NCBI GenBank assembly: GCA_963978905.1
Contig: OZ022256.1
Span: 22,693,743 to 22,757,742, forward strand
Length of the DNA stretch: 64,000 bases
Direction of reading: 5' to 3'
Origin: Trichostrongylus colubriformis
Lineage: Eukaryota > Nematoda > Chromadorea > Rhabditida > Trichostrongylidae
Shown: in pieces, positions 60,201 through 64,000 of the stretch
How the letters are laid out: every line of letters starts with the position of its first letter
Numbering within the stretch: the first letter of the stretch is position 1
The notes under the pieces: model-generated
Databases searched by the model: none
What the model saw: only the letters and a program-made list of their open reading frames with translations
What the model was told of the DNA's origin: nothing
Program-made: the position numbers and the translations under genes

Positions 60201-62662
60201 ACGGATTAAGACACCCTCGATTTGCATCGTTTGATTTAGAAGAGCACGAAATCAGAGGTGATTGGGGAACAATACAGCTGATCACCTCACCCAGGGCAAA
60301 CCAATGGAAAGCAAGGGTAAAGGCTCGGCATTCATCAATCATACTGCAGTGTACCACACATTCCACTTCTGTTCAAAATTGTAATGGTATTAGTGAGTGA
60401 ACTGGCGCATCCATGATTCTTGGGACTATCGGCACTGATAACAATACTCTGGGAGAGTGGCAAACTCGGTTGACCCGGACGGCGGCTAGCGGCGCAACTT
60501 GTAGCCCAGCCAAACCCTATTACTCCTCGGAATTCTACCGATGTAAATCTTATACCACCCGTTCTTCATTATGCAACTCTACGAAACGGTCCCAAAACGA
60601 GTGAATGTAGCGTAGGGAGCAATACATAAGGCCGAAAACAATCACCATTGGCCCAGAGCCTTCACAGCCCAGTTTCACGCGCTCATTTTCCGGCTACCAA
60701 GGAGTCAATACATTTACTACATTTACGATAAATTTATTCCTCGAGGACTTTAAAATACACCAGAAACCCGCGCCATGTTCCGAAATCTATGGCGCATTAA
60801 CGAGGGCAATATGCACTCTTTGAGTGCTCTTCGAGCTGCTTCACACACACACAACCACAAAGCCCATCTCTATGACGCCGCCTGCAAACTCGACCAGTGC
60901 CACACGGCTGTTTGCCGAGCTTTGTGGATGTTTGTACGGTGGATGAGCCAACGCCGTAAATCATACCATCACAATAGGCAGTCAGCAAACCGAGTCAAAT
61001 GAAAACGAAATTAGCCGGGAGGGCAGATCGATCTAATTAGATGGCGCTTCGCACATCGATGTTAATCCTCATAGCGCACTGGATTAAAATGGCTCCCAAT
61101 GTTGCGAAAGACACATTCTTCGAGTCAGTTTCCCCTACAGAAGGATGCCGAAGGTCGAGGGCATTGTTTAAATGACTAAATCATTCATAATAGTAATAGC
61201 ATCCATTGGACTACTGATTTTCTGTGCGTACGCGTAAATAATAAGTAAAAAAATAAATAAACAAAACAAGTACATAGTTGCACAGAAAATCAAGAAAAGT
61301 TAAAGGGCTTGGTAAAAAGTCGCAGGAAAACGAGTGTCTTTCCGGGCTCTTGTCGCTGAACAGAAGAGGGTCGGTTGCGTCGAGCATACATAGCTTCAAG
61401 GCTTTGCGGCCGCTTTGCAGTTCTCCGAACTATTTTTCGGACAAGTCTATTTGAATCCACCCTCGATTTCATATGGTGGGAGGGCATGCCGCTCAGCTCA
61501 GTGGTTTTTAATCCAGCAGACGAATCCGGTGGCAGTTTGGGTATAGGTTGGGACACACGGACTTTTCGTGGGCCTGTGACCCTGTGACATAAATTATTCA
61601 GACAAATTGTTCATGTAAATCCTTTCCTTCTTGCGAGTCTGTTCCGTTGTACTGATGAATAATGATGACTTAAGGAATGTGTATGATGATTTGAGGAATG
61701 TGTATGATCATCGCGTCATCTAGTGGCCCTACTGACCGTGTGTCCCGATCGTCATTCTCGATTTGAGAAATGGGAATTTATCTTTCAAGTTATAGCCTCA
61801 TGCGATTGCGAGAGCATGAACTTGGGTAGTTAACGGCATGAAATCCTTAAGTTCAATAATGAGCTCATGTATGAACTACTTTTATAAGGACAGAACTTTG
61901 TCAATATCACCGTGAGCCCTGTTAAATCTACTTGGCAGCGACTGAAGACATTACAAGCGATACAGCAATCGGCGCCAATTGACTCGTTATTGGGATCCAC
62001 ATAGTATTTGAAATTTTGCGGGGGCTGGTCGATCTACAAATCAACGTTTTACTTTCCTAGGCAAGTCTGGCACCAATTCGCTGAACCCCCGAAGCAATTG
62101 AAGACTCCGGTGGACAATGATTTGAATTTGATCAGAAGAAATGCTACTAGGAACGGCACCACTTGTCACTACACCATCACCAGTTTCAGAATGATCAAAA
62201 AATGATGGCTTTCCGAAGTCATATTGAAAATGTATGTACCCTAACAGAGACCAAATATGGCACGGATGCTCGTTTGATGGCACGAGGTTTCTTCAGATTA
62301 ATAGCGTGCTGCTTGCTCCTATTGGTCATCCTACCATCTAAACTCCCAAGGCTTTGAACTAAACTGGTCCGGTATGATTACGACAGTAAGGCGCAGGAAA
62401 AGGCCAAATATTGAGGAGGGAGACCGCATTGCCAAACATTTTTCATTAAAAAAATAACAAAAAATGTAGAGTAAACTAAAATTAAGCAATTTACTTATTT
62501 ATTTATAGAAAAAGAAAATCGGGCAAAAACATAACGAACCTTGGTGATGCGCTCCACATTTGCAGCTTCCTTCACGGACGATTCGAAATCGCCCTTTTTC
62601 GACTTGAGACTGGTGATTTGCGCCAGCTCGTCCTGTACGGCACTGGTGCCGGCTGCAACCAT
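37805..62662 (-). CDS. LIM-domain protein with EPLIN/Xin-like repeat rod, about 17 exons, about 590 residues
   Basis: Exons, 5' to 3' on the minus strand: 62662-62540, 57851-57822 (or -57827; uncertain), 56921-56804, 55740-55648, 55014-54921, 53236-53138, 51304-51186, 46640-46524, 46466-46370, 46310-46204, 45202-45127, 45042-44943, 44873-44734, 44673-44585, 44153-44055, 39243-39110, 37958-37805. From 56921 on, all 14 junctions fit in phase and give 544 residues ending ERSQA. The first 450 are highly charged, with acidic, Glu/Arg/Lys-rich coiled-coil-like parts and a recurring K-x-R-F-E-x-G-E motif (for example KERFERGE, IKDRFDKGE, LKQRFEEG) about every 31 residues, mostly one per exon. Residues 459-511 are a complete LIM domain. 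Similar 'LKxxFEKGE' motifs occur in EPLIN/LIMA1 and Xin proteins, which bind and bundle actin (known), so a role at actin filaments or muscle attachments is inferred. No orthologue is named. Confidence 0.85.
38690..39020 (-). repeat. Dispersed repeat R5, copy 2
   Basis: Diverged inverted relative of 10830-11110, in the last intron of the LIM gene. The block ccaagccgcgctttttcaa and the atgaaagtaggggcgctc edge mark the relationship. Confidence 0.6.
40480..40800. repeat. Fold-back repeat FB2, partial copy
   Basis: The right part (gcttcaggatgcaaccaata, then cgatgcccgtagctcgcacc) matches the right arm at 50910-50955 (gcttcaggacccatccaata, then cggcgcgcatagctcgcatc). The left arm is weak. Confidence 0.45.
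43145..43375. repeat. Fold-back element FB1-like, copy 3
   Basis: The left part (gatatgacagcgaatcgctt, then cgcggcg) returns inverted at 43345-43370 (acgcgattcgctgtcatatc). The centre is G/C-rich and includes ctgccatgccctgtcactgg. The mirrored short frames on both strands come from this symmetry. Confidence 0.7.
44055..46640 (-). CDS. Exon cluster of the LIM gene coding the repeat rod (8 exons)
   Basis: Eight exons (76-140 bases) lie close together here and encode residues 175-449 of the 544-residue assembled part. They include SPEERAALKKKEIEAEFLRY, GSIKDRFDKGEAFKSAEVD, AREKFMQIDASGAAPVMPN, a PSKWDKREDR segment, an acidic DEDEGEDAF segment with NLMNKFKHIAE, SLKQRFEEGIDDDSD and a long charged helix (EEKRRQMQEEFERL). 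The last exon ends AEKSRMPEKKTA at a GTGAGT donor. If that donor were not used, the reading would stop two codons later, giving a form without the LIM domain; the phase match to the LIM exon argues for splicing. Confidence 0.85.
44342..44513. mobile_element. MITE of the TAAGGCCGCGGTCATACT family, copy 3
   Basis: The left edge is TTAGGCCGCGG; the right edge reads aaagtatgaccgcagcctta. The inside (ggcagggcatggctgcgt, acggaggaggtgcagagatg) matches copies 1 and 4, with the inner part inverted relative to the ends. It lies in an intron of the LIM gene, 70 bases from an exon. Confidence 0.75.
47005..47255 (+). repeat. Dispersed repeat R3, copy 1
   Basis: Shared with 53480-53720 in the same orientation: acccactccgacgccagcca, cttgagct, aaaatgggtg, gtgtagcg, gatggcgcac/gatagcgcac, and tcaacttatct near the end. 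A shorter inverted part at 46960-47000 pairs with 47190-47215. It lies in an intron of the LIM gene. Confidence 0.65.
47315..47585 (+). repeat. Dispersed repeat R2, copy 3
   Basis: It has ggagttaataaatccttt, gcaggatgtgcggcgcatcc, cagattcgtgg, gcaagccgatgttgaagtca and caccatttgtcacgacatca in the order of copy 1. It lies in an intron of the LIM gene. Confidence 0.65.
48600..48885. repeat. Fold-back element FB1, copy 4
   Basis: The left arm has gggtaagagtcgattggtcg then aatttcctcttcgcg. The right arm has gcacgaaaattcgaccaatc then cactcccacccc. The inner gcagtgggctgcaatcgtga block matches the gcaatgggctggtatcgtaa block of copy 1. Confidence 0.7.
49234..49465. repeat. Perfect inverted repeat, two 108-bp arms
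   Basis: The arms 49234-49341 and 49358-49465 are exact reverse complements, with a 16-base spacer (gtcgtttggcaagcgg). There are no terminal motifs, no target duplication and no relation to the other fold-back families. The right arm ends 25 bases before element E3. The arms contain no exon. Confidence 0.9.
49491..50230. mobile_element. CAGGGGGTGCC-ended DNA element, copy E3 (740 bp)
   Basis: Complete copy with TA/CAGGGGGTGCCAAAAAAAAG at the left and TTTTTTTTGGCACCCCCTG/TA at the right. It is closely similar along its length to E1 and E2. The shared interior includes a palindromic cccctccggagg core and a conserved ttccatgaaccgaagggcca block. It lies in an intron of the LIM gene. Confidence 0.85.
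50640..51050. repeat. Fold-back repeat FB2 with a terminal 21-bp hairpin
   Basis: The arms near 50830-50875 (gatggtacgagctaagggaa, then ccgtattggttgagtcctga) return inverted at 50910-50955. At its right end a perfect hairpin, cgcttagccgcgttcggtgt (plus g), pairs with 51007-51027 around the bases tcg. A similar cttcgcttagccgcgttcc lies just before it. Confidence 0.7.
51753..52847. mobile_element. 1.1-kb element with about 95-bp terminal inverted repeats
   Basis: The left end ctttagttccaatagtggac, then tgtaggtgtacggtagtata and ccttgccggtg, returns inverted at the right end, reaching ctattggaactaaag at 52847. The two arms differ by only a few substitutions and one gap of about 8 bases. The middle is not symmetrical and contains the gene-like fragment at 52015-52440 and two direct copies of a roughly 55-base unit (51970-52075). 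It lies in an intron of the LIM gene. Confidence 0.75.
52015..52440 (-). pseudogene. Fragment of an unidentified Pro/Tyr/His-rich gene inside the 1.1-kb element
   Basis: On the minus strand, after a short TALEVMQEVLEQ frame and a change of frame, a Pro/Tyr/Ser/His-rich frame runs from 52398 (QEFTPHDHVSGVSYNPPLQ, then AVYMDYAPPQHSLYSTTPHA) to a TAG at 52207-52209. The same frame then continues (YHRAMYVAPSPLYMASAPLR, then PPVSYPVATLPPVI) to a second TAG near 52028. The composition is coherent across the first stop, as in an old coding exon. I do not recognise the source. It could be low-complexity chance reading. Confidence 0.4.
53480..53720 (+). repeat. Dispersed repeat R3, copy 2
   Basis: Same-orientation relative of 47005-47255, with acccacttcgacgccaccca, cttgagct, caaaatgggtg, tgtagcg and tcaacttatct. 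It lies between LIM-gene exons 53236 and 54921. Confidence 0.65.
53819..53998. mobile_element. MITE of the TAAGGCCGCGGTCATACT family, copy 4
   Basis: The left edge is TAAGGCCGCGGTCGTACTCT; the right edge is gagtatgaccgcagcttaa. The inside (ggcggcagggcgtggctgcg, cgcctgcgtcatctctgcac) matches copies 1 and 3. It is in the same LIM-gene intron as R3 copy 2. Confidence 0.8.
55237..55336 (-). repeat. tRNA-derived SINE, copy 6
   Basis: Minus-strand head with a box A-like gctgtagtgaatagg and box B-like gcgagtcccatccgtg, then atcaaagcttccgcccataa and ctc. It faces copy 7, about 40 bases away, in an inverted pair. Confidence 0.6.
55378..55480 (+). repeat. tRNA-derived SINE, copy 7
   Basis: It reads gcatggagtgcgagtccaag, tcccatctacggcc, tttgctcatcactcagc and cgcatcgcgagctgcgacgt, the box B and tail of the family. 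Box A is not visible, so the copy is 5'-truncated. Confidence 0.6.
57822..57851 (-). CDS. Doubtful microexon of the LIM gene
   Basis: There is a good acceptor (CATCTTCAG) and two possible donors, CTG/GTAAGG (25 bases) or AAG/GTGAAA (30 bases). In the frame of the first exon it reads VEPEVLQAG. In the frame needed by the next exon it reads SNQKFFKLV. Neither choice joins both neighbours in phase with ordinary sites, so either another small exon is missing or this one is not used. Confidence 0.35.
57852..62539. other. 4.7-kb first intron of the LIM gene
   Basis: Apart from an R2 fragment at its 5' end (61990-62190) I see no repeat ends and no convincing exon. A missing small coding exon that would repair the phase between the first and third exons could lie here, but I could not find it. 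Confidence 0.45.
61990..62190 (+). repeat. Dispersed repeat R2, partial copy 4
   Basis: It shares ggctggtcgatctacaaatc, ttcctaggcaagtctggcac, caattcgctgaaccc and cggcaccacttgtcactaca with the second half of copy 1. It is more diverged than the others. Confidence 0.45.
62540..62662 (-). CDS. Probable first coding exon of the LIM gene
   Basis: It reads from ATG at 62662 for 41 codons (AVQDELAQITSLKSKKGDFE, then VKEAANVERITK) and ends in phase 0 at AAG/GTTCGT. The ATG is the start I prefer, because upstream sequence has no exon-like frame and is C/T-rich. The TTGCAG just inside the exon (62656-62651) could instead be a splice acceptor, which would make this an internal exon of a longer gene. 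The coding sense is good; the role as first exon is moderate. Confidence 0.65.
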
Positions 62663-64000
62663 AGTAGTACAATGTTACAGTATTAGCAGATATTGATTGA
62701 ATAGACAGGTCAGCAGTATAATGTGGAATACAATTATACGAACGAGATCGACACTTGGAAAGAGGCGGGCAGGGTAGGCGGCGGGTAGTATGAGCGACGG
62801 CCGTAGTGGCGGCAGATCGGCCAGGATAGGGAGAATAATCGAGAGCGAAGAGAGCGTGTGTGTGTATATGGATGGGGTCGATGGGGTGGGTGACGGTGAT
62901 GATGAGAAGGACGTTCACCCCTACCCTGAACGTAGATTAATCCAAAATGACACCTAAATGTCTTCAAAAGTGAGAACGTCCTTGATACGTTCGATGGGAT
63001 GAATGGCTGTTCTCTTACAGGAACGTCACGTTCACGACAAAATTTGTAGGATCATTTGTACATCTGCCAATGGCTGTGAAAGGATGTGGCGCACATTGCG
63101 ACAGCGGACTCCATCAATCAGATGCCAAGGCTGGCGATTGCCTCGGACCAGATGGTCCCATTTGACATAATGAAGCAATGCATTAATTTCACGTCGCTAT
63201 AAGCGCTGAATGCCTTGACTAACGACGTCTGTAAAGATGTAACCGAGATAAGTGGTCTAGCACCAGATTTCACTCGTAAAAGTGTTCCCATGATCAGGGA
63301 ATTGATCAGGGAATTGCATACTGAATAGTATGAAAAGTAAAATATAGTAATAGTATAAATGACGGTATAAAATATATTAGAAATGAGCGAAATAATCTCA
63401 GAGGCACATGGGATTGATGAGGATCACTTGATGTCCCACTAAGGCCACTAAGGTCATGCAGGAAATCTTTCAGCTTTGGGTAGATTCAGAGCTTCCAGAG
63501 CCGTAACTGTATAAAATATGGTTTTTACGAAGCACAAAGCTGTTATGTTGACTACATATAAATGACGTCTATGAAATCGAGCAAGAAGGTCAGTTCATGA
63601 AATGACCGTGCTAACGGCCACTTGACGCCGTCACCGATCGAGTTACACATCTCATTATGAAGACCCAGACAATGGCCATAGACAGCTCACCTTTACCATA
63701 ATTGATTATTACTTCTTACCCTACGCAACTACCAAAAATGACTGGACATCTCCGACTAAAGGACGAAAAACCATCAGATTCACCGATTCACTTCGAAGCC
63801 ATCAATTAGTGTGACACATTAAATCAGTTACAAGTGGCTGTGCTTCCATTAGCATGATTCCTAGATTGAATCCAGGATCAACGTCCGTTTAAAACAACTA
63901 CCATCACGCAGATGTCCTTGAATCGGTATTAAACTTGTTTGGGAAGATAAATTTTTGACGTACACAAAGACCGGCCTCTCAAGTCGATGTATATTCCGAA
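62663..64000. other. Presumed upstream region of the LIM gene
   Basis: The first 250 bases beyond the start codon are C/T-rich on the minus strand, with a short tacacacacacacgctctc run and a ctctcttcgctctcgattat stretch that would fit a promoter or 5' leader. No TATA box was identified. The remainder holds no recognisable exon or repeat. Confidence 0.35.

Noticed and set aside
1..64000. CRISPR arrays, operons, ribosome binding sites and other prokaryotic features
   Set aside because: The window is eukaryotic, with spliced genes; repeats are dispersed or inverted, and no array with regular spacers exists.

Overview
This window looks like nuclear DNA from a nematode, most likely a clade V (strongylid, hookworm-like) worm. 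The reasons are very short exons (25-320 bases), splice acceptors of the TTTTCAG/TTTGCAG/ATTTAG type, GTAAGT/GTGAGT donors, long repeat-filled introns, relics of mariner and RTE elements, and many fold-back elements. The species assignment is inference. Nothing points to a bacterial or viral origin.

I could assemble two protein-coding genes exon by exon. The first, on the + strand, runs from 14087 to 33699 in six exons. It encodes a 326-residue secreted or surface protein with a signal peptide, a DOMON-type domain, a Ser/Thr/Glu-rich tail and a hydrophobic C-terminus that could be a GPI signal. All six exons join in phase. The second, on the - strand, runs from about 62662 down to 37805. It encodes a roughly 590-residue charged, repeat-containing protein with one C-terminal LIM zinc-binding domain, and it resembles EPLIN/Xin-type actin-associated proteins in layout. 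Its last 15 exons join in perfect phase and give 544 residues. The link to the first exon is not settled. The two genes are convergent, with 4.1 kb between their stop codons.

The rest is intergenic or intronic DNA filled with repeats. 0-14 kb is intergenic: an RTE-type retrotransposon relic, a mariner relic, several fold-back elements and tRNA-derived SINEs. 14-33 kb holds the introns of the DOMON gene: a Tc1-like miniature element, two copies of an element with CAGGGGGTGCC ends, a second mariner-derived palindrome, SINEs, a mariner inserted inside an older fold-back element, and another mariner relic. 33.7-37.8 kb is the gap between the convergent genes. 38-62.6 kb holds the introns of the LIM gene, with a third CAGGGGGTGCC element, a perfect 108-bp inverted repeat and a 1.1-kb inverted-repeat element that appears to carry a captured gene fragment. 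62.66-64 kb is the presumed upstream region of the LIM gene.

No link between the two genes' functions can be read from the sequence. One is predicted to act outside the cell or on its surface, the other on the actin cytoskeleton or in muscle.
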